A stretch of DNA of 64,000 nucleotides from Myotis daubentonii (taxonomy: Eukaryota; Chordata; Mammalia; Chiroptera; Vespertilionidae): positions 91,876,046 to 91,940,045 of the forward strand of contig NC_081847.1 of NCBI RefSeq assembly GCF_963259705.1, given 5' to 3'. The notes beneath the pieces are model-generated. The model worked only from the letters and a program-made list of their open reading frames with translations, had not been told where the DNA came from and ran no database searches. Shown here piece by piece: positions 1 through 11,234 of this stretch (the stretch's first letter is position 1; each line of letters starts with the position of its first letter). The translations under genes and the position numbers were made by a program.

Positions 1-1451
1 AACAATGAAACAAATCTCAACCGCAAGAAAAAAAACAAAATTTAAAATGAAACTAATAATTTCTCTGTTTCTCTTTCCAACATGTGAGTCTTTAATCTGC
101 TAAGTAATCTTGCCATTTAAAAAGTGTCATATAACAAGGTACACCATTTAATTTGCATATTGTATATACATATAAAACATACGTCATTCTAATTTCGAAT
201 AGCAGACCCACTTCTTCAAATAATACAAACACATTCCTGTGCTTATGGAGCTACTTTCTTCTAGTGCCACAGGGACCACTCAGTCCTCTAGGAGTTGGGG
301 CTGGGGAGAGAATGCTGCGTGTGTTTTGTTTGTTTGTTTGTTTGTTTGTTTATTTCTCTCTCTGCATCCCTGCTACAATCAACCAATAGGAAGCAGTAGG
401 GAAAGAGGGATTGGAAATCTGAAGGCTTCTGAGTGTCCATAATACATCTAAATAAAACATACCACAGTAAGGGCTCAGAGGGCTTAAGCAGATGTTTGTT
501 GAGAATTATATGAAAGGAGGCACTTATCAATCCTGTGTAGTCATAAAATTTTTCTCAAAGGAAGTTTCTATCCCCCCAACTTCATTCTTTCTATTCAAAT
601 AATTATGTCTCTAAAGAAGCATTCCCTTTGTCAATAAATACATAAATTAATTTTGTCAAGAACCCAGCAAATTATGAGTTACGCAAATGAAGAAGCGGTT
701 AAGTAAGAATATATTTATTCCTTCACTGAGAAATACCATAGGATTCATTACCTTGAACCAGATTCAGCCTAAATACTGGCTCTGCAGCTGGTATATTACT
801 ACAAGTGCATTACAAAACCCACCATTTGTCAACAAAAATGTGTTAATGTCAGTGAGATGTTGAAGTAATTAAAATATAAAATCCACGCTGTCCCATTTAT
901 CTCTTTCCAAATGGCAAGTTTATTTTACTGAATCTCCATTATTGAGTGCCAAAATTGCTTAGGTCCTATATGAGCCATTTAAAATGATAGGTTATGCTTT
1001 ATTACTAGCTCCAACATAAATTGACCAATATATGTAACCTGATAAAATGCAATTGCTTACTGTTAGATATATCATTCCTGTTAACAACCTTTGGACTGTC
1101 AATATGCAATCCAAAATAGCAAATAAAATCTGTGTAACACTTCTAATCACAAATGTAGCATTCCTAACACTCTATTCATTTAGCCTATGGTTTAATATCA
1201 GTTATTTCATCATTAAACAGAGAATCTTTTAAAGGAACAGTGTAACCATCATTGTTTTCTCTGTAATAATGCTGCATTTCATCACTTGTTAATGACTACA
1301 TATTAATTTTTAAAGATGTTATTGAGTATTTGAACATTATAACTTTGTTGAGTGAATATGCAAAATGATGTGGTAAATACATATTAAACTATATGTGATA
1401 TATTTTCAATTCATTGTTACAGCATGATTTAATGCATTCTAATATTATATA
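1..1451. other. AT-rich intergenic sequence, no gene seen
   Basis: Low-GC sequence in which all open frames are short and start or stop at random. The only structured part is a TTTG-type simple repeat at about 323-352. I recognise no conserved exon, RNA gene or transposon end. Confidence 0.6.
323..352. repeat. TTTG microsatellite
   Basis: About seven copies of a TTTG unit. It creates a short open frame on each strand (rich in CLFV on plus and NKQT on minus) that has no coding significance. Confidence 0.85.
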
Positions 1452-1842
1452 CTAGAGGCCTGGTGCATGAAATTCATGCACTGGAGGGGGGGGGTGTCCC
1501 CTCAGCCTGGCTGTGCCCTCTCACAGTCTGGGAGCCCTGTGATGGATTGCCCCCCGCAGAGGGAGGTCCCGCCCACCTGCCACAGCCCGTCAGCCAGTGG
1601 CCTGGGCCAACCTCTTTGGGGTGATAGTGGAACTCCCCGATTGATCCATTGCCTTGCTGGCCTGTGGCCTGGGCCTCCCTCTGCAGGGCGATCATAGGGC
1701 AATGGCTGGGCCCTTGACCAATCACATCGCACCCTTCTTGACTGGCCTGGTACCAGTGGGTGTCATAGCGTGGTTGTCTGCATGGTCATTCTGCTGTTCG
1801 GCCTTTCAGTCGATTTGCATATTATGCTTTTATTATTATAGA
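1452..1842 (-). mobile_element. HeliBat non-autonomous Helitron
   Basis: Read on the minus strand, the element ends with the palindrome GTGCATGAAATTCATGCAC, then a short spacer and CTAG, the Helitron 3' terminator. On the plus strand this appears as CTAGAGGCCTGGTGCATGAA at the left edge. The right edge has the bat 5' end with an ATTTGCAT box and a TATTATAGA terminus. The insertion sits between A and T, as expected for Helitrons, which leave no target duplication. It encodes no Rep/helicase, so it would have moved in trans. Confidence 0.9.
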
Positions 1843-1934
1843 TATGTATATGTGTGTGTATAGATACATATATATGTATGTGTGCTTGTATGTATATGTG
1901 TGTGTGTATGTATGTGTGTGTGTGTGTGTGTGTA
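1843..1934. repeat. TG/TATG microsatellite
   Basis: Alternating TATG, TGTA and TG units fill the gap between two Helitron pieces. The tract lies exactly where one element ends and the next begins. Confidence 0.85.
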
Positions 1935-2050
1935 TTAGAGGCCCAGTGCACAGATTCTTGACTCAGTGGGGTCCCTCAGCCTGGCCTGTGCCCTCTCCCA
2001 ATCCGGGACCCCTCAGGGGATGCCAGACTGCTGGTTTTGACCCTGAGTTA
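1935..2050 (-). mobile_element. Truncated HeliBat Helitron, 3' end only
   Basis: Begins TTAGAGGCCCAGTGCACAGA, a decayed version of the Helitron 3' terminus (CTAG mutated to TTAG and the hairpin imperfect). The family-like C-rich body fades after about 2,050 and no 5' terminus is present. Confidence 0.75.
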
Positions 2051-2127
2051 GGTTAGCATGTGGCCTCTTTTCGTCCACAGATCCTTACCACAAACCATGC
2101 ACAATTGGGAAAGCAGTCAGTTCAATG

Positions 2128-2265
2128 CTTATTTTACTCATGAAAAAAACTGGGATCCCAGAAATGTACTGCCTTGAAGTTAGTCACTGGTTATTAGGGA
2201 ACAAGACAGAGATCCCAAAACAAAGACATGACTCCAAAACCAGGCTGTCCTACTTTGCCCTAGCT
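2128..2265 (-). mobile_element. MIR SINE remnant, antisense
   Basis: The order of words matches an antisense MIR: ATTTTACTCATGA followed by AACTGGGATCCCAGA, a GAAGTTAGTCACTGG-like segment and GACTCCAAAACCAGG. These correspond to the familiar MIR core and the tRNA-related B-box part. Divergence is high, as expected for this old family. Confidence 0.65.
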
Positions 2266-2436
2266 ATCTGACATTAGCTACATACATTTGAAACTAAAAT
2301 GAAAAAAGTCTCTTTGTGGTTTCATCTACCTTTGTGGGGAAAACAAAAAGTTAAATATCAAGTAAATGTGTGATGCATACTGTCAATTATGTATAAAGCA
2401 ATGCAGGCTGTTGTACGATAAAAATACATGGAATAG

Positions 2437-2639
2437 CCCCAGCTGGTTTGGCTCAGTGGATAGAACATCGGCCTGCGGACTGAAAGGTCCCAGGTTCTAT
2501 TCTGGTCAAGGGCACATGCCCGGGCTGTGGGCTCCATCCCCAGTGGGAGGTGTACAGAAGGCAGCCAGTCAATGATTCTGTCTCATCGATGTTTCTCTCT
2601 CTCCCTCTCCCTCTCTGAAGTCAATTAAAAATATTTTTT
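2437..2639 (+). mobile_element. Ves SINE (tRNA-derived)
   Basis: The head has a Pol III A box (TTGGCTCAGTGG) and a B box (GGTTCTATTCTGG), then the GTCAAGGGCACATGCC segment, a CT-rich stretch and an A-rich tail. It is flanked by a near-perfect target duplication of the form AAAAATACATG at about 2,420 and 2,640, the signature of L1-mediated retroposition. Ves is confined to vespertilionid and related bats. Confidence 0.93.
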
Positions 2640-2719
2640 AAAAATACATGAAATGAGTCTTTCATTAATAACAAATTTAAAATATCAATGATAAATTACA
2701 GAAATTTCATTTTAAATGA

Positions 2720-2970
2720 TGTGGAGAGGCCAGAAGGGGGAGCTCGCAGGCCCTATGTCTTGGCAAAGAAGTCCAGGGAGGATTCTTTGGAATAGCCATC
2801 CCAACTTCCTTTTCCCCTCCGCCAAACAGTTCCCTCTCCTTTGTTTCAATGGACTGGTGCGTGGGCCACACTGATTGCCTGGTCTGGTTTGCAATTCTTT
2901 GTTGTTCCTGAATAAACTTATTTTTCTCGGGAGAAATATCTGGCTGATTTTCTTTTTGTTAAGGTCAACA
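2720..2970 (+). mobile_element. LTR of an old class I endogenous retrovirus
   Basis: A short, possibly 5'-truncated LTR. An AATAAA signal lies near 2,911 in a plausible R region, and the LTR ends with CA at 2,969-2,970. Four bases later TGGTGACCC starts a primer-binding-site-like sequence at 2,975, whose first nine bases resemble the tRNA-Trp type site. The order LTR, short spacer, binding site, leader supports the call. The exact 5' edge is uncertain. Confidence 0.7.
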
Positions 2971-4620
2971 TATTTGGTGACCCATACTGGGATCGAGAAA
3001 AGACCACCAATCACTCCCAGGCTGATAAGCAAACAGGTCCTGCACCCACCAACCCCATTGAAATCACCGCTTCTTGCAGACTCTGACATTTCAGAGTAAG
3101 TTTCTCCTGGATGCGAGCATTCCGCTCTCATTGCGATTTGCAGCTTTCCAGGCTGTATTCGGGATCGACTTGAAGACTGCAACCTCTCCTAGTTCAGGCC
3201 TTGTGCATCTGGGAGTACACCTTTGACACTTGGGCCCAGGCTGCCCTGAAAATGTGTTGCTCAGCCTTTGACCTGATTCCTTTGGGATCAGTTTGTTCCT
3301 CTGGGACTGTACAACTCAGGTGCAGCCTGGTTCCTTCTGGAATAGGCTTCCTTTGGAACGGGGCTGCTCAGCCTCTGCCTGGCGGCTCTGGGAGCACACA
3401 GTTGCATTGACACTGTTCGGCCTTTTGCAGCTCAGCTCTACCCTCACTCCTCTGGGGCCAGTTGGTTTCTCTGGAAAGAACTGTTACTCACCTTCCAGGT
3501 CAGACTGTTCCCACTACAACTGGCTGGTATTTGGCCTGCAGTCTGTTTGGGCCTTTGCTCTAGAGAAAAACTTCTGAAACATGGGACCCCAGTTATCTCA
3601 ATATTGTGAGGGTACCCCCTACATGTACCCTGGGTCTGGGTGGCAACCAATTGATATTTCTCTCCCAAATCCATGTTTCCTTTTCTCTCTCTTCCTCTCT
3701 CTCTAAAACCAATAAACATACCCTGGAGGAAGGATAAAAACAAAACAGACAAAAACCTGTAGTCTCCCTATTTATGTTCATTTCTACCAAAACGGACTGA
3801 TTGTACCAAAAGTAATTTAGAATGCCAATGGCCACCATGAGGAACTTTTGAAATGATCAAACTTTTCTTAAAACCAAATTGGACACCCATCGTTCTAAAG
3901 CTGGCAAAATTGAATGGACTATCTATTTTGCTTGCTATTTCGAGGCTTCCCAACATTACCAAGAGTCTACATTTGCAATTTTGCACAATAAAATTTTAAG
4001 GTTAACTGAGGCAAATACACAATTGAAGGACAAAATTGCTTTTTCAGCCTTAGGTTCTCTCCCTCTGTTCCTCTGTCTCAGGCTCTGCCTCCAGGGTCAC
4101 CTTTGTCCTTCTCTGAAATTCTCCCTCCTCCCTCCTCTTCTGACCCGATCAGTACCTGCACCTTTACAATGAAGTTTTCTGGGGTTCAAAGGGCTAAATC
4201 TGTAATTTCTTATATCCTCTGGATTAAAGCTAACGTTCCAGACATAGTCAAAGATTTCCTCAAGTAACTGAAGATCCTCAGAGACTTGCTAGGAATTTAA
4301 TATAAATATTCAAAATTACCAACCTGGTTCATCTGACTTATAGAGGCTAGTTCATATGCTTGTCAGTAAAGGCCAGGCTCGGCATTGGATGAAAACACTG
4401 ACTGGGAAAATTCTGAATGGTCTTTAGAAATACAACCCGAGACTACCCACTGACTTATTATATGATATGGCTCAATGTCTCCATGGCATCTTCTGAGGCT
4501 GTCCTGAGGGCATGACTGCCAGGGATCAATCATTGCTTTGCTGACGATTTGTAGCCCACTAAGTCTTACCACTATGATTATTGATTGTGATCATCTTTAG
4601 GGAAGGCCACTAAATATTGA
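2971..4620 (+). pseudogene. ERV leader and decayed gag remnant
   Basis: Downstream of the primer-binding-like site is a long leader. A gag-like start near 3,580 is preceded by ATGGG, as in gammaretrovirus-type Gag. The frame is interrupted by a Ves-like SINE fragment (about 3,636-3,745) and then continues as broken blocks: a matrix-like part near 3,840-4,060, a Pro-rich part near 4,070-4,180 and a capsid-like part near 4,200-4,600. Stops and frameshifts occur throughout. I see no pol, env or 3' LTR, so the copy is partial and cannot be functional. Gag assignment is from overall pattern, not a database match. Confidence 0.6.
3636..3745 (+). mobile_element. Ves SINE 3' fragment inside the ERV
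   Basis: Contains the CT-rich stretch, AAACCAATAAACAT and a GGAGGAAGGATAAAA tail typical of the 3' part of Ves SINEs. The tRNA head is missing. It splits the gag remnant, so it inserted after the retrovirus. Confidence 0.6.
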
Positions 4621-6079
4621 CAAATATCCAACCCTCAGGAGGACAGTGTTTAATTTTTATACCTCCCATAGAAACTCCTAGCTTTTAAAATGTCTACTAC
4701 TGAGTGTTTTTGAAAATGCCATTTCTATGTTAACTAACCACATGGAGCCCGATCTGTTTTAGGGTGAAACAGATAAAATGTACTTCCTTACCTAACTGCC
4801 ATGTGTCAGGATTAAAATTAGAGTGGAGCCAACTGAAGCTTATTGGAACATAAATGAACATACGAAAATATACTAAAAAAGATTCTGTGGTATCTGATGC
4901 ATGCATTGACCAAATAAGGTTGAGTAAAAAAATGTATAAATTTTTCTGAATCCAGTTGCAAGGATAAGCTAGAGAATATATATTGATTTTGCTTCTGAAT
5001 AGTTAAACAAAACACCTTGCGATCATTAGCAACTAAACGCATAGCAATATGCTTTATATGAACTCTTCTGGTTAATTCTCTCAAGCAAGGCATCTTTAAG
5101 TCTTTTCTTAGGAGACACAACAGCCTAAAAATAGGCACATGCATTTTTCCCAACAGTGTAAAGTGGGCCTTGTGACCTCTCCTTCCTTCTCCCCTTCGAA
5201 GATGCTATTAGCAGGCTCTGTGCCACAGCCAAAGGCCCATTCAAGGTAGCAATGCGATTTTGATCTTTTTAGTTTCTCACTAAATTATAGAATCAGTTCT
5301 CTGGCTGTCAGCTGCTGACAATTTTATAACAGTTTATTTTCAGTACCTCTCTGGAAAAACACCAACTTATGGTTTAGAGTGCTCACTTATATCAAGATTT
5401 TCAGTGGTTAGATGGGTCTGTCTTGCAAATATTTGGTTACTAACTGACCTTAATGTTGGAATTTTTCTTCAGAATGAGAGAAAATTCCATTTTTCTTCAG
5501 AACAAGAGAAAAAATTAATATATTCTTTTATTTTTAATTAAGATCATTTTAAAGCACTCAATATCCTACCCTTAGGGAAGGAGCATATTTCTTTAAAAAT
5601 AACTTACCTAAGATCTTAAAAATGAAAGCTATGTAGCTGAATCTCTCTACTTAAAATACTATAGTTAACACATTTTTTCAATGTGATTTTGGCCTAAGTG
5701 CCATTTGTGAGAATTAATCAACCTTGTTTTGTTTTTTCCTCTAGCATGATAAACTTTGTCATTTTATTTTCCTTTTTTTGTTATAATAGATACTCTACTT
5801 CCAACAAAAGTATGTAAATATCACATATGTGTATATTATATGTATATATATACCTTATATTTCTTGATATTTAAAAAGAAACTTTATTTTCTAATTCTAA
5901 CTATCATATAGTCCATTGCTCTCACAATCTTTTTTAAAATTACAGGTTAATACAAGTAATATCAAAAAATCTTTGTGATCAATGATATATATCCTTCATT
6001 AAAATTTGGCTTGCTATTAAATTACTGAGTTGGCCCAAGTAGAATGTCTTCTTCATGTAGATAAGTAGAAGTGTGTGAT
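4621..6079. other. Intergenic sequence, nothing recognised
   Basis: Moderately AT-rich unique sequence without a coherent reading frame. The longest frame (minus, 4,818-5,153) shows no recognisable domain and no codon bias. Confidence 0.5.
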
Positions 6080-7110
6080 TATGTTTAAGTTCAGCTAACA
6101 TTTATTGTGTATCAGTGATCCTCAGGCACTGTGCAGGGTCTTGTCTTTAAAGAGATATTATTTGGTCCCTGAGGAACATCCCACAAAGTGAGTGAGACGT
6201 TATTTAAATTGTTTTAAGAAAAAATAATGTCACGAAATTCTGGTAAATGTTATTCTATGCACACATCCAAGTTACTTACTTAACAATAAATGAAAAGTAT
6301 TCTTATTGTACACATTATTATTCAGAAAAGATTTTCTGCTGAAAATAATAGTTGACCATTCATATAAAAGGCTGAGGGAAATTAACCTCATCACATGAGT
6401 CAGGGAGAACATCTTCTCCATCAAAGGAATATTGTGAATAAATTATGAACCTGTAAAATAGCACGGTGTGTGCTGAGAACGTCAGTTTAAAGTGCAGGAT
6501 ATAGAATGACAAATGGTGAATTAGAAGTAGACTGGCGTCCCTTCATCAGGGGCCTTTATGCCAGACAATGGAGATTCAGCATTCCCCTTTAGTGGAATTG
6601 AGCAGAGCAATTGAGAATTTTTAAACAAGGGAGTGAGTACCACGGTCATATTTTATTTAAGAAGCATCCTGGAAGATCATCATAAAGTGACAAGGCTGGA
6701 TCAAAAGAGACCGTTTAGAAATAGATTAGAAAGATCCAGATGATAGATAAAGAGGGGGCTGAACTAAGTGGCAACATAAACAGGGACAGAATGTTGGAGT
6801 GGACTCAATATTCAGAGAAAATTTTACAAGACTTGAAAAATAAATAAAATGAGGGCGAATAATAAATAAAAAACACAGAGGAATTTGAACTGATTATTAG
6901 ATTTCTGATATTCATGATTGGATACTCGGTAGATGCTCAGAGCTATACAGACGCCTGGGAAGGGGGATCAGAATAATAATTTTGCTGAAAGGAAGTTGAA
7001 TTCAGATTTACATAATTATGATTTTAAATGACCATGGGTCATTTGGCATTTAAATGTAAGATTTCGGCTCTGGTTTTAGATTGGAGCAAGTGCATTCAAC
7101 TGAAATGTTT
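6080..7110 (+). mobile_element. L2 LINE 3' region, decayed
   Basis: Begins with the L2-type phrase AACATTTATTGTGTATCAGTG and AGGCACTGTGCAGGGTCTTG, followed by a GTCCCTGAGGAAC segment and then GTCAGGGAGAACATCTTC. The order and spacing match L2 3' ends seen across mammals. Later blocks are progressively less certain, so the right boundary is approximate. Confidence 0.6.
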
Positions 7111-7492
7111 GAGCACCAAGAATTAAGAGATATCCTTATGCGAAAAATATGAGTTATATTTAGGCACTTTAAATTCTCATACATAATTATTTCCCAAAGG
7201 AAGTGTTTCTTCATTTACCTTCGTATTTTTTCTCTGTATTTCTTCTAAGTTGAATATTGTAAATCATGTCTAGCTCTACCTAATTTGAATAACGCTGTTT
7301 TTCTTTAAGACTTCCCTTCCACTTCCTTAGCATCAACAAATAATTTTTATTATTGACTTTGGCAATAAACTAAGTGATTTGGCCATTTCTTTGAAATATC
7401 ACAGGTATCTCTCTTTTCTATCATGTTTTAAAAACCTGAAAACCAAATTTCTCATAAACCAGTAAGATTATAACATTCTAAATTATTAGATA
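7111..7492. other. Intergenic sequence, nothing recognised
   Basis: AT-rich sequence between the L2 fossil and the composite Helitron. No ORF, RNA or repeat end was recognised. Confidence 0.5.
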
Positions 7493-8497
7493 CTAGAGGC
7501 CTAGTGCACAAAAATTTGTGCACTCGGGGGAGGGGGGCGTCCCTCAGCCCGGCCTGTGCCCTCTCGCAGTCTGGGACCCCTCGGGAGATAACGACCTGCT
7601 GGCTTAGGCCTGCTCCTGGGTGGCAGAGGGCAGGCCCAATCCCTAGGTGCAGCCCCTGGTCGGGCTCAGAGCAGGGCCGAATGGGGGGCTGGGGCGCCGC
7701 CTCCTGTCATGCACAGAGCAGGGCGGATTGGGAGGTTGCGATGCCACCCTCAGTCACGTTCAGGGTAAGGCCAATTGGGGGATTGGGGCACCACCCCCTG
7801 TCACACTCAAGGCAGGGTCAATGGGGAAGTTGTGGCGCCACCCCCTGTCATGCACAGAGCAGGGCCAATCAGGGGGTTGGGGCGCTGCCCCCTGTCACAC
7901 ACAGAGCAGGGCCGATCAGGGGGTTGGGGCGCTGCCCCCTGTCACACACAGAGCAGGGCCAATCAGGGGGTTGGGGCGCTGCCCCCTGTCACACACAGAG
8001 CAGGGCCGATCAGGGGGTTGGGGCGCTGCCCCCTGTCACACACAGAGCAGGGCGGATCAGGGGGTTGGGGAGCTCCCCCCTGTCATGCACAGAGCAGGGC
8101 CCATTAGGGGGTTGAGGAGCTCCCCCGTCACTCACAGAGTAGGGCCGATAGGGGAGTTGGTGCACCGCGCCCTGTCACACACAGAGCAGGGCGGATCAGG
8201 GGGTTGGGGCGCCGCCCTCTTATCACCCACAGAGCAGGGCCGATCAGGGGGTTGGGGCACCGCCACTCTTACACTCAGGGCAGGGCTGATGGGGAGGTTA
8301 TGGCTCTACCCCGTCACACACAGAGCAGGGCCCGTGGGGTGAGGGGGTTGGGGCACCGCACCCTGTCACACACAGAGCCGCAGGGCGATCAGGGGGTTTG
8401 GGCACTGCCCCCTGTCACACTGATCCTGGTGCCCGGAGGCCTCACAGCTCCGCTGATCCCGGTGCTGGGAGGCATATTACCCTTTTACTATATAGAA
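7493..8497 (-). mobile_element. HeliBat Helitron carrying a minisatellite
   Basis: On the plus strand it starts CTAGAGGCCTAGTGCACAAA, the complement of a Helitron 3' end with a GTGCACAAAAATTTGTGCAC hairpin. The body is GC-rich and holds a 47-bp tandem array at 7,660-8,425. The right edge, TATTACCCTTTTACTATATA, is a Helitron 5' terminus. It runs directly into a second element. No transposase is encoded. Confidence 0.88.
7660..8425. repeat. 47-bp minisatellite in a Helitron
   Basis: About fifteen units whose shared core is CAGAGCAGGGCCGATCAGGG followed by a TTGGGG-containing GC-rich half. Units near 7,880-8,060 are almost identical; outer units vary by substitution and small indels. Because 47 is not a multiple of three, the same three peptides rotate through all plus-strand frames. 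This explains long overlapping open frames of 231, 203 and 110 codons here, which are artefacts and not genes. Confidence 0.93.
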
Positions 8498-9142
8498 TAG
8501 AGGCCTGGTGCATGGGTGGGGGCTGGCTGGTTTGCCCTGAAGGGTTTTCCTGGATCAGGGTGGGGGTCCCCACTGGGGTACCTGGCCAGCATGGATGAGG
8601 GGATGATGGCTGTTTGCAGCTGGTCACACACCCTTCAGGGTGGGGGTCCCCACTGGGGTGCCTGGCCAGTCTGGGTGAGGGGCTGAGGGCTGTTTTCAGG
8701 CTGGGACTGAAGCTCCCAACTGCTCCTTTTTTTCTTTCTTTTTTTTTTTTTTTTTTATTCTGGGCCAGCTTTAGCTCTGGCTCCAGCTCTTAGGCCTCCA
8801 CTCCTGAAAGCAGGTATCTGGTTTGTTTCGGTTCTATCATCGAAACTCTGTATCAACTCCAGGTCTGAGTTCCTAGAAGGCTGAAAGCTGGTTTCTCGGG
8901 TTTTGTTTACCTTCTATATTCATTACAATGTTTTTTAAACTGCAGGCTCAGAGGCCTGGAGCGGCAGGCGGGAATGTTGGAGTCCTCCGTCACTGAAGCA
9001 AGCAAGCCTCATGTTAGTTTCAAGCTGCCTGGCTGCCGGCTGCCATCTTGGCTGACAGTTAATTTGCATATCTCGCTGATTAGCCAATGGGAAGGGTAGC
9101 GGTCCTATGCCAATTACCATGTTTCTCTTTTATTAGATAGGA
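8498..9142 (-). mobile_element. HeliBat Helitron, second unit of the composite
   Basis: Starts TAGAGGCCTGGTGCATGGGT immediately after the previous element, with its hairpin degraded. The body includes a poly-T tract near 8,727-8,757 and ends with a YY1-like GCCATCTTGG (9,042), ATTTGCAT (9,062), CCAAT (9,084) and the Helitron 5' terminus TTATTAGATAGGA. The same two-unit arrangement recurs at 57,827-58,964. Confidence 0.85.
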
Positions 9143-9302
9143 TAATATAGTTATACTAAGTATTTACATTGAATATAAATTTTAAGTGAGTTATTTAATA
9201 TTGTTAGTAAATATCTTTAAATCCTATATTCTACCCATTTCAATTATAGCGATTGATGGATGAACTTAGAGAATTCAAAGACGAGTGGGCTGTTACTGGA
9301 GA

Positions 9303-9440
9303 GGCAGTATAAAGCATGTATAAAGAACACAGCCTTTGGAGCTGGACTACTGGATTAAAATCCCCAAATCTGGCATTCACCAGCTTTGTGACTATAGGTA
9401 GGTTGTTTCACTCTTTGCCCAGGATTTCTCTTTTGCTTCA
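9303..9440 (+). mobile_element. MIR SINE, sense
   Basis: CAGTATAAAGCATG, then GCCTTTGGAGCTGGACTACT, then CCAGCTTTGTGACTATAGGT follow the MIR consensus order: tRNA-like head, CTTTGGAG box, and the core region ending near TTTCTC. Confidence 0.8.
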
Positions 9441-9936
9441 TCTTTGCACACAGTCTGTGTTATATAAAGAAACGTTTCATAAAAAACTAAGGGAGCTTAC
9501 AATCTGGTATACAATACAGCAACTACACTACTAATTAAAATAAAATAAAAAACTACAGAAAATTCCTTACAATAGAAAAGATTATTAAGTACATAGAAAA
9601 ACGGGGATTCAAAATTGTGTCATGCCTTCGGCCAAAAGATTTGAGCATAAGAGACATGGTGATGGATAATGAATAGAAGACAGAAAACTTAACTTGGATG
9701 TTTAACATCAGCACCTGAACACTGTCAGATAGTCACTATTTTCTCATTTATAAAGTCTGAATAATATATGATATATTTAATAATTTAGTAACATTTATAT
9801 AAATATTTATACTATAAATTTATATATTTAAAACAAATATAAATTATATTTTCATGATGATAAAGCTTTTACATTATCTCCTTTGATCACACAGTAAAAT
9901 GGGTTACTATATAGCTAAATATACAGCTGAACAAAG

Positions 9937-9992
<56 letters not shown>

Positions 9993-10499
9993 TTATAAAT
10001 TACTTTCTCAAGGTAATACTCTCAAGTGGCATATCTGAAAGTCAATCCTGCTTTCTGAACCCATATTTGTCTTTCCATTACCCTATGCATGTGACTGAGC
10101 TCAATTCCCCGATTGGAAAGCAGAGATTGCACAGGACCCACCTGTAAAGCCCACACTTAAGCCACACATTTACAAATGTTGGGGAAAGAACAAAAGGAAT
10201 CCAAAGACAATACAACAAAACAAGGATAAAAGCTCCGATTAATTAGGGAGACAGACACAACCTAACCAAAGGTGTCTCGAAACACCCAATAACATGCTTG
10301 CATTTTCTCCGATTGAGGAAGAAACAAAGGTTTAGCAAAAATATGGGAAATTAGGAATGAAACAGGTGATGTCACCAAACAAATGACCAGTATTCACATA
10401 TTTCTGCCAACATCACTTAGATAAAATGGATAATTTCCTTAAAAATAAAAACCAGACTGAAAAAGGCCTAGGGATTTCAAGCGCTCATCCTGCCCCAAA
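9441..10499. other. AT-rich intergenic sequence with a TA repeat
   Basis: Low-complexity AT-rich sequence containing a perfect (AT)25 run at 9,941-9,990. No exon or transposon end was recognised. GC content rises sharply at about 10,480 where the CpG island begins. Confidence 0.6.
9941..9990. repeat. (AT)25 microsatellite
   Basis: An uninterrupted run of 25 AT units, probably polymorphic and cruciform-prone. It yields a meaningless alternating Ile-Tyr open frame. Confidence 0.95.
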
Positions 10500-10763
10500 A
10501 CCATCAAGTGGGCCCCGCCACCGCCACCGGCCAGCGCAGGAACTTACCTTTGGAGGGAGGAGCGGGGCGTCCAGGTGAGGATGGCGGCGCCTGGGGAAGG
10601 ACCGGAGGAGAAAGGACAGGGGAGGGTTGAGGAGGGAGGAGGCGAGGCCTGCGCCCCTGCGCCCTCTCCCAGACCCGCACCAGGGCTCCTGCTGCTCTCA
10701 GGGAGGAGGAACCAGCGGGACCCAGAGCGGGGCCAAGCACCTGTGAGCTGCGTGTGTGTGTGT

Positions 10764-10990
10764 GGGGGGGGGGGGGGGTCCTGGCTCCCGGCTCCCGGCT
10801 GCGGGCCAGGCACCTCCACAGTCCGCAGCATCCATGGGCTGCTGGCTGACCTCCAGGGCCCAGCTTCGGCAGCTCGGGGGGCCCAGCAGCTCAGGTAGGG
10901 GGAGCAGCTGGGGGGGGGAACCCAGCAGGTGGGGGGGACCCAGCAGATGGGGGTGGGGCAGCAGCTCGGGGGACCCAGGCCCTCGTTCCC
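10764..10990. repeat. G-rich, quadruplex-prone tract
   Basis: A run of fifteen G at 10,764-10,778 follows a short GT repeat. From about 10,880 to 10,980 there are several further G-runs of five to nine bases separated by ACCCAGCAG-like spacers, a short G-rich tandem repeat. The tract could form G-quadruplexes on the plus strand and may be difficult to sequence. Confidence 0.75.
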
Positions 10991-11215
10991 CGGGAGGCAG
11001 CCCCACTCCCGACCCCAGAGCTCACGCGCCCAGGCGCACCCATGACACCAGGGTCCCAGCAAAGGATCGTGCATCCGGGCCCCTGGCTCTCCCAGGCGAC
11101 TTAGGGCCCCGAGGCCCCAGGTCAGTGACCTCAAAACCCGCCTCCTGGGCTCCAGGGAACGCAGGCCCCGCTCACCTCCGCACCTGCCGCTCCGGGGCTC
11201 CGGGTCCCACGCGGG

Positions 11216-11225
11216 TCTCGCGAGA
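11216..11225. promoter_or_regulatory. TCTCGCGAGA core promoter element
   Basis: A perfect 10-bp palindrome. This motif is enriched in CpG-island and bidirectional promoters. It lies ten bases from the RFX-like half site, near the centre of the island and between the two outward-facing splice donors. Confidence 0.7.
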
Positions 11226-11234
11226 CGGGCTGCT

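Noticed and set aside
2437..2520. tRNA gene
   Set aside because: A and B boxes are present, but they belong to the head of a Ves SINE; no cloverleaf can be closed. The same applies to the other Ves heads.
7880..8060. CRISPR-like array
   Set aside because: Units are contiguous without distinct spacers and the genome is mammalian.
7504..8342. Overlapping plus-strand open frames of 203, 231 and 110 codons
   Set aside because: They arise from a 47-bp minisatellite in a Helitron. The same peptide words appear in all three frames, so there is no coding selection.
9899..9991. Open frame with an Ile-Tyr repeat
   Set aside because: It is translation of an AT microsatellite.
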